Source: Lachnotalea glycerini (GTDB taxonomy: Bacteria > Bacillota > Clostridia > Lachnospirales > Lachnospiraceae). From it: a stretch of DNA of 59,408 nucleotides. The DNA lies in the NCBI RefSeq assembly GCF_003201285.1, contig NZ_QICS01000018.1:1-59408 (forward strand), written 5' to 3'. The notes beneath the pieces were generated by a model. That model saw only the letters and a list, made by a program, of their open reading frames with translations. It was not told where the DNA came from and ran no database searches. The position numbers were made by a program, and so were the translations under genes. Of this stretch, positions 11,913-20,128 are shown piece by piece. How positions within the stretch are numbered: position 1 is the first letter of the stretch; each line of letters opens with the position of its first letter.

Positions 11913-12289
11913 AAAAGCCTCACCTTTCCTATTAGGATTTGATTGTACTCCTTCCAGTTACACCATACAAGACTTGAAAAAATCCCTTTTTTGTGTTATT
12001 ATATAAGTATAAAATTCTGTCCAAAGTAGCTTCTGATATGCATTTTTCTTTTTTTTACTTTTTCTAACATTTCTTGTTTTAAATTGTTTTCATTTATTCA
12101 ATTTTCTTTCATTTCCATTTGTTTTTTTTCATAAAGTTTAAAAGTTCTTTAATTTGGAAAACTGTGTCGTGAAAACGACAGAAAGATGCTTGCATTTTGC
12201 ATATCAGCTTTTTACTGCACAATATAGCTTTTCGCAAGTAGATACGATTTTAAGTAATTTAACCAACCTGATTTTTTAATTGTATGCAA
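11913..12289. other. Gene-free gap between the DUF pair and tRNA-Pro
   Basis: 377 bp of T-rich sequence without a credible ORF. A small hairpin (TGTCGT GAAA ACGACA, near 12165-12181) may end the tRNA transcript on the minus strand, although no long T tract follows. The promoter of the DUF6323-like gene must lie here; I do not see a convincing one. Confidence 0.4.
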
Positions 12290-12363
12290 TCGGAACGACA
12301 GGATTTGAACCTGCGACCCCTACCTCCCTAAGATAGTGCTCTACCAAGCTGAGCCACGTTCCG
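12290..12363 (-). tRNA. tRNA-Pro (anticodon AGG)
   Basis: Read on the minus strand it folds into a full cloverleaf: a 7-bp CGGAACG/CGTTCCG acceptor, D arm, anticodon stem CTATC/GGTAG with loop TTAGGGA, and a T arm with TTCGAAT. The anticodon AGG decodes CCU (wider if A34 is modified to inosine). The discriminator is A and the CCA is not encoded. Confidence 0.93.
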
Positions 12364-12439
12364 CCCTTGATTTATGGGTTGTTACGAAAACAAAAACACC
12401 GCCCCCGAAGCTCCAAAGTCTTCAAAAACAGTGCTCTAA

Positions 12440-12512
12440 TGCGCCAACAGAGGCTCGAACTCTGGACACCCTGATTAAGAGTCAGGTGCTCTACCAACTG
12501 AGCTATTAGCGC
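12440..12512 (-). tRNA. tRNA-Lys (anticodon CTT)
   Basis: Minus-strand cloverleaf with GCGCTAA-type acceptor pairing, anticodon stem CCTGA/TCAGG and loop CTCTTAA, so anticodon CTT decodes AAG. It lies 76 bp upstream of tRNA-Pro, apparently in one transcript. CCA is not encoded. Confidence 0.93.
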
Positions 12513-12548
12513 TTATTTCCTACTCGCTGCTAATGCAACGCAAAAATT

Positions 12549-12577
12549 ATTATATTACAAAACTTTGAAGATTGCAA
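12549..12577 (-). promoter_or_regulatory. Promoter of the tRNA-Lys/tRNA-Pro unit
   Basis: Minus-strand TTGCAA (12572-12577), 17-bp spacer, perfect TATAAT (12549-12554), 37 bp before the tRNA-Lys 5' end. Confidence 0.7.
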
Positions 12578-12723
12578 GTACTTTCTTTTAATTTTCTTAA
12601 TTATTTATTAGAATTTAATATAGCTCTTGAAACAATCTATAATAAGCCATATAATACTTTGTATACTTTGTTTTGCTATAATCAAAATACGGTAAAGATA
12701 AAGCAATTGATAAGGAGAAATTC

Positions 12724-13905
12724 ATGAACGACATTAAAAACAATAAATTTGAATCCAATAAGAAATACTTTACCATATGTATCTATACTATATTTGTAAT
12801 ATTGGTAGGTTCAATTATTATCAAACTGATAATGTCATGGGAGGAAGCCGTTACCACCATAAATAAATACGCCAGCGCAGTGTCTCCATTTTTAATTGGC
12901 GCCTTTATTGCCTATTTAATTAATCCGCTAATGAAGTATTTTGATCAAAAAATATTTACTAACCTGTTAAAAATTAAATCTGCAAGAAAAAGAAAGTATT
13001 TTTCTTTAGCTCTATCCTATGCTTTAGTAATAGGATTAATTTATATTTGTTTTTATTATATTATTCCACAGCTTTTTACAAGTCTAACTGATTTGATACA
13101 ATCTATTCCTTTGTTTTATGATAAAATTTATGAGTTTTTAAATAATTTAGAAACAAATTATCCAGATATTGATTTTAATTATATTAATAATTTACTTGAT
13201 AAAGCTTTACCCAACATGGTAGATACACTTAAAAATTTTGTAACGAATGCCATCCCGCTTATTTATTCAACCAGTGTTTCAGTTATTAGATGGCTGCTGA
13301 ATATTATAATAGCAATTATTGTATCAATTTACATGTTATCAGATAAAAACGTATTGCAAAAAAACTTCAAGCGTTTTATATATGCTTTTTTTCCAACAAA
13401 TTTTACAAACAATTTTATGAAAACATTAGGAGAATGCAACAAAATATTTAGCGGGTTTATTATAGGAAAATCCATAGATTCTTTGATTATAGGTATTATC
13501 TGTTTTGTGTTAATGTCAATATTTAAGATGCCATATCCGTTAGTAATCAGTGCGATTGTTGGTGTTACAAATATGATTCCTTATTTTGGTCCATTTATAG
13601 GTGCTGTCCCAGGTACTATAATATTATTATTAATCAGTCCATTAAAATCTCTGGGATTTATAATTTTAATCCTAGTATTACAACAATTTGACGGTCTGTA
13701 CCTTGGTCCCAAAATTCTTGGTAATTCTACAGGCTTAAAGCCTCTTTGGATTATATTCGCAATCACAATCGGCGGAAGTCTAGCCGGAGTGGCCGGAATG
13801 TTTTTTGGAGTTCCTTTAATGGCTGTATTTACTTATTTGGCAAACCAGATGATTGAAAAAAAATTAAAAACTAAAAATATTACGATAAATACTGACTCAG
13901 AATAG
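12724..13905 (+). CDS. AI-2E family transporter (PerM/YdiK/TqsA-like)
   Basis: 393 aa polytopic membrane protein. TM hairpins lie near 15-75 and 85-115, a soluble segment spans roughly 115-185, and a C-terminal TM bundle follows with the family-typical GVTNMIPYFGPFIGAVPG and GPKILGNSTGLKPLW stretches. Family members include the E. coli AI-2 exporter TqsA and Na+/H+ antiporter-like proteins, so the substrate is open. AAGGAGA lies 6 nt before the ATG. It is a single-gene unit closed by the terminator at 13932. Confidence 0.88.
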   Translation: MNDIKNNKFESNKKYFTICIYTIFVILVGSIIIKLIMSWEEAVTTINKYASAVSPFLIGAFIAYLINPLMKYFDQKIFTNLLKIKSARKRKYFSLALSYALVIGLIYICFYYIIPQLFTSLTDLIQSIPLFYDKIYEFLNNLETNYPDIDFNYINNLLDKALPNMVDTLKNFVTNAIPLIYSTSVSVIRWLLNIIIAIIVSIYMLSDKNVLQKNFKRFIYAFFPTNFTNNFMKTLGECNKIFSGFIIGKSIDSLIIGIICFVLMSIFKMPYPLVISAIVGVTNMIPYFGPFIGAVPGTIILLLISPLKSLGFIILILVLQQFDGLYLGPKILGNSTGLKPLWIIFAITIGGSLAGVAGMFFGVPLMAVFTYLANQMIEKKLKTKNITINTDSE

Positions 13906-13931
13906 CATACTGTAATTTATAAATTATAAAA

Positions 13932-13976
13932 AATAAGACTTAATGAATTTGTTTCACTACCCATTAAGTCTTATTT
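13932..13976. terminator. Bidirectional terminator between the AI-2E permease gene and trxA
   Basis: ATAAGACTTAATG pairs perfectly with CATTAAGTCTTAT, with T and A tracts on the two flanks. It serves both convergent genes. Confidence 0.85.
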
Positions 13977-13986
13977 TTAAGTAAAA

Positions 13987-14298
13987 TTACATTACCAGTT
14001 TATTCTTTAATACATCCTTTGAAACTGCTCCTACCACAGTTTCCTCCAAAGAACCATTTTTAAATATCATAAAGGTCGGTACTGACATTACATTATATTT
14101 AGAAGCAATTACTCTGCTTTCATCCACATCAATTTTTCCTACTTTTGCAAGACCTTCTACCTCATTTGCGATTGCCTCTACAACAGGTCCCATCATCTTG
14201 CACGGTCCACACCACTCTGCATAGAAATCAACCAATACAGGAAGATTTGATTTTAGTACTTCCTCGTCAAAATTATTATCATTAATTACTATAGCCAT
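13987..14298 (-). CDS. trxA: Thioredoxin
   Basis: 103 aa single-domain thioredoxin. The redox motif WCGPC has Cys30 and Cys33, the cis-proline is Pro74 in SVPTF, and the conserved Asp in VDFYAEW is present. It reduces cytosolic disulfides with thioredoxin reductase; no reductase gene lies in the window. It may be cotranscribed with the small ORF and trmB upstream. Confidence 0.97.
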   Translation of the reverse strand: MAIVINDNNFDEEVLKSNLPVLVDFYAEWCGPCKMMGPVVEAIANEVEGLAKVGKIDVDESRVIASKYNVMSVPTFMIFKNGSLEETVVGAVSKDVLKNKLVM

Positions 14299-14320
14299 AA
14301 TTTCTCCCTTCGTTTCTTAA

Positions 14321-14458
14321 TTACTTATCATTTTTACCGCTTATTAACTTGCTTACCTCATCAAACGATCTTTTAATTGTAACGATTTTAGAGTTCAATT
14401 CAACCTTATCATATGTATATTTACTAATTTTATTCTTGATTTTCTTACTTGCTTTCAT
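14321..14458 (-). CDS. Small basic protein of unknown function (45 aa)
   Basis: A 45-codon ORF between trmB and trxA with 14 lysines or arginines in 45 residues (starts MKASKKIKNKI). AGAAGGA lies 6 nt before this ATG; an in-frame ATG eight codons upstream (14482) has no ribosome site. Spacing of 50 bp to trmB and 22 bp to trxA fits one operon. I do not recognise a family; nucleic-acid or membrane-surface binding would fit the charge but is a guess. Confidence 0.55.
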   Translation of the reverse strand: MKASKKIKNKISKYTYDKVELNSKIVTIKRSFDEVSKLISGKNDK

Positions 14459-14508
14459 TTTATATCCTTCTGGCTTTTTCATATCTTATGTTGTACCATA
14501 GGAATTAT

Positions 14509-15147
14509 TTACATATTTCTATAAGCAATTAATTTATTAATTGGAACGTTCTGCTTAGAAAACTTCTCTTCATATTCTGTCATTACATTACCTTTATTTT
14601 TCTTCTCATCATTATGTAAATCATAAGTATAATCCTTTATTTTCCAACCTGCTTTCGGAATCTCTTCAATCGAAAAATCGAATAAAGGCCTGTTATCCGT
14701 TTTAAACTCAACTATACCGTCCAATTTTAATATCTGATTATATTTTTCAAAAAAAGACTGCGAAGTTAACCTCCTTTTTGCGTGCCTGTCCTTAGGCCAG
14801 GGATCTGAAAAATTTAAATAAATTTTACTCACTTCAGATGGGTTAAATACAGTAAGGATATTATCCGCATCCATTTTGATAAAACGCAGGTTATTAAATT
14901 CTAAATCACTTATTTTTTCAATGGCACGAACTAAAACACTGGTATATTTTTCGATTCCCACATAATTTATATCAGGATTCATCTGTGCCAATGTTGTAAT
15001 AAATCTGCCTTTTCCCATTCCAATTTCTATATGAATTGGATTTTTATTGCCAAAAACGTTACTCCAATTTCCTTTTTCTGGTTCTTGAATTACATAATTA
15101 CAGGCATCAATTATATCATTTGAACCTTTTACATTTCTTAATCTCAT
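14509..15147 (-). CDS. trmB: tRNA (guanine-N7-)-methyltransferase
   Basis: 212 aa. The SAM motif EIGMGKGRF lies near 42-50, and the TrmB signature FSDPWPKDRHAKRRL is near 117-131, followed by a TDNRPLFDFS stretch. It forms m7G46 in the variable loop of tRNAs. The protein has the standard length. It is probably the first gene of a unit running into the small ORF and trxA. Confidence 0.95.
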   Translation of the reverse strand: MRLRNVKGSNDIIDACNYVIQEPEKGNWSNVFGNKNPIHIEIGMGKGRFITTLAQMNPDINYVGIEKYTSVLVRAIEKISDLEFNNLRFIKMDADNILTVFNPSEVSKIYLNFSDPWPKDRHAKRRLTSQSFFEKYNQILKLDGIVEFKTDNRPLFDFSIEEIPKAGWKIKDYTYDLHNDEKKNKGNVMTEYEEKFSKQNVPINKLIAYRNM

Positions 15148-15353
15148 TTCTCAACCTCTTAACAAATTTTAAAATAATGATAAATAAATTATTAAATCAT
15201 TTTCTATTGTACATTATTTTATACTATTTTTAAAGTTTATTAATTTTTTTGTCGAATTTTTTGTCATAATGACTATAGATTTTTATTTAAAAAGGAGTAT
15301 TATTAAAGCAGGTATTTTCTAAAATAATTCCGGAAATACTGATATTAAAGCTT

Positions 15354-15420
15354 TTTACGACTTGAGCACTATAGCATACATTTTAAATTATTTTGCATAT
15401 ATTAATAAAATCGTCGTAAA
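15354..15420 (+). repeat. Inverted repeat in the V-ATPase leader
   Basis: TTTACGAC (15354-15361) and GTCGTAAA (15413-15420) form a perfect 8-bp inverted repeat around 51 nt of AT-rich sequence, ending about 12 nt before the ribosome site of the first V-ATPase gene. It may be an operator or an mRNA leader stem. No good promoter is obvious in the 297-bp gap. Confidence 0.4.
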
Positions 15421-15444
15421 TAAATAATATATAGGAGGATAGTT

Positions 15445-15756
15445 ATGGAAAAGGTAGTTAATAAGCTATCTGAAATTGAAGCTGCAGCTGTTACCATTAT
15501 GGAAAGCGCTAATTCAAGAAAAAAAGAAATTTCTGATAGTATGGATGTAAAGATAACAGAGTTCGATAAAAAAATCGATGCTGAGACTTCCCAGACTCTT
15601 TCTGAATTGACCCAAAAGCTTCAGGCTGATACAGAGCATGAGCTTAATGAACTTAAGATAAACACACAGAAAGCGCTAGATGCTTTAGACGAAGAATATA
15701 ATAAAAATCATTCCGCTATAGCAAATCAAATATTCAACACTATAATAAGGGAGTGA
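15445..15756 (+). CDS. ntpF: V-type ATP synthase subunit H/G (peripheral stalk)
   Basis: 103 aa, almost entirely a heptad-patterned, Glu/Lys/Gln-rich coiled coil, as expected for the small peripheral-stalk subunit that pairs with subunit E. Low-complexity helices are weakly diagnostic alone. The assignment rests on its place as first gene of the complete V-ATPase operon, with a strong AGGAGG 7 nt before the ATG. Confidence 0.8.
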   Translation: MEKVVNKLSEIEAAAVTIMESANSRKKEISDSMDVKITEFDKKIDAETSQTLSELTQKLQADTEHELNELKINTQKALDALDEEYNKNHSAIANQIFNTIIRE

Positions 15757-15760
15757 TTTT

Positions 15761-16804
15761 ATGTATAAACTGCTATCCTATAGTGGCGTAACCACTAAAA
15801 TACGAGCAATGGAAAGTAATCTGCTTACAGAAGATGATTATAGAGAACTTGCCTCTCTTAAAAGTGTCAGTGAAGCTGCTGTTTTTTTAAGGAACAAATC
15901 TGCCTATAGAAATTTATTTGCTGATGTTGATGAAACCCGCTTACATCGTGGACAGATAGAGCGTTTATTGAAGCTTTCCCTATACAGGGATTTTACAAAT
16001 ATTTATAAATTTTCAAATCCTGAGCAACGTAAGTTTTTAATGTTTTATTTTATGCGATATGAAGCTTCCATATTAAAAACTTGTATGCGATCTGTTTTAA
16101 ATGGAAGCTCTGATATACCTAATAAAGACATTGTCAGAGATTTTTTTGAACATTTTTCTGCCATTAATATGGATCAATTATTTGTTGTTCATACGATTGA
16201 AGAATTTGTTGCTTGTTTAAAAGGTACGAACTATTACAAGCCTTTATCAAAGCTTTTAACCTTGTCATCCCCTACTTTGTTTGATTATGAGATGACACTT
16301 GACCTATATTATTTTTCTCATCTTTGGAAACAGAGTCAAAAACTATTAAAGGGTAAAGAATTAAAAAGCTTATCAGAATCTTACGGCAGTAAAATTGAAA
16401 TGCTTAATATTCAATGGATTTATCGTTCAAAAAAATATTATAACATGACAGCTGCCGATATTTATGCTTTACTAATACCAGTTTCTTACAAAATAAAAAA
16501 ACAGGAGCTTATGCGACTTGTCGAATCTGCAAATATGGAGGATTTTAATTCAAATTTATCCACAACATATTATGCTAAAATTGTATTACCAGATACCTTA
16601 ACAGGAGAAAAACTTGAGGATTTGTATAACAAAATACTTGATAAGATCAATATTAAAAGTGCGCGAAGAAATCCATATTCTGTAGCCAGTATGAATATGT
16701 ACTTATCCAGAAAAGATCATGAGGTTTCAAGAATAACGAATGCTCTGGAATGTATTCGTTATGGCTTAGATTCTGGTGAAACTTTAAAATATTTAATAAA
16801 ATAA
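15761..16804 (+). CDS. ntpC: V-type ATP synthase subunit C (d/AC39-like)
   Basis: 347 aa helical protein of the V-type subunit C/d family, which caps the membrane ring and couples it to the central stalk. The opening Y-SYSGVTTKIRAMES and the repeated LLKLSLYRDF/IYKF pattern fit this family. It starts 4 bp after subunit H and is followed by subunit I. Expected length is about 330-350 aa. Confidence 0.88.
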   Translation: MYKLLSYSGVTTKIRAMESNLLTEDDYRELASLKSVSEAAVFLRNKSAYRNLFADVDETRLHRGQIERLLKLSLYRDFTNIYKFSNPEQRKFLMFYFMRYEASILKTCMRSVLNGSSDIPNKDIVRDFFEHFSAINMDQLFVVHTIEEFVACLKGTNYYKPLSKLLTLSSPTLFDYEMTLDLYYFSHLWKQSQKLLKGKELKSLSESYGSKIEMLNIQWIYRSKKYYNMTAADIYALLIPVSYKIKKQELMRLVESANMEDFNSNLSTTYYAKIVLPDTLTGEKLEDLYNKILDKINIKSARRNPYSVASMNMYLSRKDHEVSRITNALECIRYGLDSGETLKYLIK

Positions 16805-16806
16805 CC

Positions 16807-16814
16807 GGGGGGGG
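16807..16814 (+). repeat. Eight-G homopolymer in the subunit I ribosome site
   Basis: A run of eight G, rare in this AT-rich DNA, lies directly before TGAAGCT and the GTG start at 16822. It forms part of the Shine-Dalgarno region, so changes in its length would alter spacing. Confidence 0.85.
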
Positions 16815-16821
16815 TGAAGCT

Positions 16822-18753
16822 GTGATTGTTAAAATGAAATTCTTAAGTATAACCGGACCTAAATCTGATATTGACCGTGTAGCTGAAAAATACCTTTCTA
16901 AATATGAAATTCAGTTGGAAAATACACTATCAGAGCTTAAAACCGTTCAGAACTTAAGACCTTACGTTGAAATAAATCCTTACAAAAATTTATTAGTCAA
17001 AGCTAAGGATTATTTAAATCTCATTGACCAAAAAGAGACTATTAAACCTGCATCAGTTACTTTAGAAGAGGCTGTAAAGGTGATTCAACGTCTAGACATA
17101 ACAGTTAACGATTTAAAAGAGAAACGCCAGACATTAGAAAATGAGAAAGCAAAGTATTTAGATCTTTTGCATAAGATTGAACCATTTCGAGAATTAAATT
17201 ATGATGTAGAAAAGATTCTTGACTTTAAATTTATTAAATATCGTTTCGGTAAAATATCCAGAGAATACTTTGCCAAATTGGAACGATATGTTTATGACAA
17301 CTTAGATACTATTTTCTATAAATGTCATGTTGATGAAAACTATGTGTGGGGAGTATACTTTCTACCCGCATCACAGGAGGAGAAAATAGATGCTATATTT
17401 TCCTCTATGCATTTTGAACGACTTTTTATTCCTGCGGAATACAGCGGAACACCCGATCATGCCTTTCAAATATTGGAAGATGAGGTAAACGGTGTTAATG
17501 CTGAAATTGCCAAAATAAATCAACAGATTTCAAAGGAAATAGACTCGTCAAAAACTATCATATACACAGCAAGTGAAAAACTAGAATCTCTATCGAGAAA
17601 TTTTGATGTCAGAAAGCTAGCGGCTTGCACTAAAAATGAAAATCCCGTATTTTATATCATTTGCGGTTGGATGACTGAAAGAGATGCTGATTCATTTGCA
17701 ATGGACATAGAGAATGATGAAAACGTATATTGTATTATAGAGGATGACCATAATAATATATTCAGCAGCCCTCCTACTAAGCTTAATAATCCAAAGATAT
17801 TTAAGCCTTTTGAGATGTTCCTTAGAATGTATGGTTTACCAGCTTATAATGAGTTTGATCCCACCATTTTTTTGGCAATCACATATACTTTTATTTTTGG
17901 TTGTATGTTTGGTGATGCCGGACAAGGATTCTTACTTTTTGCAGGAGGAGCCTTACTTTATAAGCTAAAGAAATTGGACATTGCAGCAATTGTATCAATG
18001 GCAGGTATTTTTTCAACTATATTTGGTGTTTTATACGGAAGTTTGTTTGGATTTGAGGACATAATTCCCGCCATATGGCTTCATCCTATGAAAACATACA
18101 TTACACTACCTGTTATGGGTACACTAAATACGGTATTAGTATTAGCAGTCGCATTTGGTATGGGATTAATCCTTGTATCAATGATAATTAATATAATAAA
18201 TGGCATTAAACAAAAAAATATAGAAAAGATATTTTTTGACACTAATGGTGTTGCTGGTCTGTTATTCTATGCGTCAATTGTTGGCTCAATCGTACTTATT
18301 ATGACTGGTAATACATTGCCTGGTGGAGTTCTATTATTTATTATGTTTGGTATTCCACTAATTTTGATAGCATTTAAGGAGCCAATCACTGCTCTGATTG
18401 AAAAGAAAGCAGAAGCTATGCCTAAGGAAGTGGGAATGTACTTAGTTCAAACGATATTTGAGTTATTTGAAATTGTATTAAGCTATATGACTAACACGAT
18501 TTCCTTTGTCCGTATTGGAGCCTTTGCACTCAGCCACGCCGGTATGATGGAGGTTGTAATGACTTTAGCCGGTGTAGAAAATGGAAGTTCACCTAACTGG
18601 CCAATATTTATTATTGGTAATCTGGTTGTTATGGCTATGGAAGGACTTATTGTTGGTATTCATGTATTACGTCTTGAGTACTATGAGATGTTTAGCAGAT
18701 TTTTCTCTGGTAACGGTAGAGAATTTATACCGTATTCCAAACAAAAACAGTAA
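16822..18753 (+). CDS. ntpI: V-type ATP synthase subunit I (a-subunit)
   Basis: 643 aa. A cytosolic N-terminal stator domain (1-about 335) is followed by a C-terminal membrane domain with seven to eight helices. The essential channel arginine is visible at about Arg564 in SFVRIGAFALSHAG. The GTG start at 16822 follows a G-rich ribosome site; an ATG four codons on is an alternative. The subunit forms the ion path against the K ring. The H+ or Na+ preference is not determined here. Confidence 0.95.
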   Translation: MIVKMKFLSITGPKSDIDRVAEKYLSKYEIQLENTLSELKTVQNLRPYVEINPYKNLLVKAKDYLNLIDQKETIKPASVTLEEAVKVIQRLDITVNDLKEKRQTLENEKAKYLDLLHKIEPFRELNYDVEKILDFKFIKYRFGKISREYFAKLERYVYDNLDTIFYKCHVDENYVWGVYFLPASQEEKIDAIFSSMHFERLFIPAEYSGTPDHAFQILEDEVNGVNAEIAKINQQISKEIDSSKTIIYTASEKLESLSRNFDVRKLAACTKNENPVFYIICGWMTERDADSFAMDIENDENVYCIIEDDHNNIFSSPPTKLNNPKIFKPFEMFLRMYGLPAYNEFDPTIFLAITYTFIFGCMFGDAGQGFLLFAGGALLYKLKKLDIAAIVSMAGIFSTIFGVLYGSLFGFEDIIPAIWLHPMKTYITLPVMGTLNTVLVLAVAFGMGLILVSMIINIINGIKQKNIEKIFFDTNGVAGLLFYASIVGSIVLIMTGNTLPGGVLLFIMFGIPLILIAFKEPITALIEKKAEAMPKEVGMYLVQTIFELFEIVLSYMTNTISFVRIGAFALSHAGMMEVVMTLAGVENGSSPNWPIFIIGNLVVMAMEGLIVGIHVLRLEYYEMFSRFFSGNGREFIPYSKQKQ

Positions 18754-18780
18754 TTTTTAGATGAAAGAGGAGGTCACATT

Positions 18781-19206
18781 ATGTTGACAAAAATTATTTT
18801 AGTAATTGCACTAATTCTTAGTATTATCATTCCTTTTGGAGCATATTTAATTGGAGAGAAAAACAAAGGACGCTTTAAAACTTCATTAGGAGTAAATGTA
18901 TTCTTTTTCTTTGGAACTTTGATTTTAGCTAATATTTTATTATTCGGAGGTAATGCACATGCTGCTGATGCTGTTGCTACAGCTTCAAGCTCTGGTTCAG
19001 GCTTAGGTTACATTGCTGCTGCTTTATCTACTGGTTTATCTTGCGTTGGTGCCGGTATCGCCGTTGCAAGTTCCGCAAGTGCTGCTCTTGGCGCAATTAG
19101 TGAAGATTCAAGTATCCTTGGTAAATCTCTTATCTTCGTTGCTCTTGCAGAGGGAGTTGCTCTTTACGGACTTATTGTTTCAATCATGATTTTAGGAAAG
19201 CTATAA
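18781..19206 (+). CDS. ntpK: V-type ATP synthase subunit K (proteolipid ring)
   Basis: 141 aa with four TM segments (about 3-25, 38-57, 73-103, 115-138), a duplicated hairpin. Only the second hairpin keeps the ion-binding Glu, in ALAEGVALYG; the first (FFFFGTLILANILL) has none. One carboxylate per four helices is typical of V-type NtpK. The Na+-ligand pattern with Thr-Gln seen in E. hirae NtpK is not evident, so protons are possible (inference). Confidence 0.94.
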   Translation: MLTKIILVIALILSIIIPFGAYLIGEKNKGRFKTSLGVNVFFFFGTLILANILLFGGNAHAADAVATASSSGSGLGYIAAALSTGLSCVGAGIAVASSASAALGAISEDSSILGKSLIFVALAEGVALYGLIVSIMILGKL

Positions 19207-19210
19207 TGAT

Positions 19211-19519
19211 ATGAAAATGTATCTTATTAGTGATAATGTCGATACCTATACAGGAATGAGACTTGCAGGTGTGGAAGGTGCAGTAGTTCATGAAAGAAAT
19301 GAACTAAAAAGTGAATTGGAAAAGGTACTGGCCGATAAATCAATTGGAATTATATTATTAACTGAGAAATTTGGCCGAGAATTTCCTGATATTATTGATG
19401 ATGTTAAATTAAACAGAAAGCTTCCACTGATTGTAGAAATTCCTGATAGACACGGAACCGGTCGTAAGCCTGACTTTATCACTTCATATGTTAACGAAGC
19501 CATCGGTTTAAAGCTTTAG
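19211..19519 (+). CDS. ntpG: V-type ATP synthase subunit F
   Basis: 102 aa alpha/beta protein of the small F subunit family, part of the central rotor stalk. The opening MYLISDNVDTYTGMRLAGVEG, the central IGIILLTEKF and the PLIVEIPDRHG stretch are family-like. It lies 4 bp after subunit K and 21 bp before the favoured subunit E start. Confidence 0.92.
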   Translation: MKMYLISDNVDTYTGMRLAGVEGAVVHERNELKSELEKVLADKSIGIILLTEKFGREFPDIIDDVKLNRKLPLIVEIPDRHGTGRKPDFITSYVNEAIGLKL

Positions 19520-19540
19520 AAAGAAAGATAGGTGAAACTA

Positions 19541-20128
19541 TTGACAATAGAAGAAAAACTACAACACTTCCAAGATTTTACTATGCAGGATGCCCGCGAT
19601 AAAAGTAATCAGATGTTAGATGAATACAGTGCATCTCTAGACAAAATATTCGAAGAACATAGAGAAAAAAAGCTGCGCCAGGCTCAATTAGAAATTAAAA
19701 CGCAAACAGAAAGCTTGAAGCATGATAGGAATAAGGAACTATCTAAGCAGCATCTTCATATCAAAAGAAATATAACGAAAAAGCAAGAAAACTTAAAAGA
19801 AAAGCTTTTTGTAGAGGTTAAAGATTTGCTTTGTAAATTTATGGAATCTGCTGAATATAATCAATTACTAATATCTCAGATCAAGGCCGCTAAAAATTTT
19901 GCCAAAGATCAGAATATAACCATATATCTTGATCCTGCCGATTCCTCAAGACGCTCTAGTCTCGAAGTATCAACCAACACAATGCTTACTGTCAGTAAAT
20001 ATTCCTTTATCGGAGGAATAAGGGCTATCATACCAGATAAAAATATCCTAATAGATAACTCATTTGAAACAAAGCTTTCAGAAGCAAAAGCAAATTTTAC
20101 TTTTAATGGAGGTATCTCCAATGACTAA
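19541..20128 (+). CDS. ntpE: V-type ATP synthase subunit E (peripheral stalk)
   Basis: 195 aa from a TTG start giving MTIEEKLQHF, chosen because AGGTG lies 6 nt upstream; a GTG three codons earlier (19532) is possible but overlaps that ribosome site. A long charged N-terminal helix (to about 105) precedes the C-terminal globular domain, the standard subunit E layout. It pairs with subunit H as the outer stalk. Its last 8 bp overlap the start of subunit A. Confidence 0.88.
   Translation: MTIEEKLQHFQDFTMQDARDKSNQMLDEYSASLDKIFEEHREKKLRQAQLEIKTQTESLKHDRNKELSKQHLHIKRNITKKQENLKEKLFVEVKDLLCKFMESAEYNQLLISQIKAAKNFAKDQNITIYLDPADSSRRSSLEVSTNTMLTVSKYSFIGGIRAIIPDKNILIDNSFETKLSEAKANFTFNGGISND

Noticed and set aside
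20064-20120. Upstream in-frame ATG for V-ATPase subunit A
   Set aside because: It lies inside subunit E, lacks a ribosome site and adds 19 unconserved residues. The ATG at 20121 has GGAGG.
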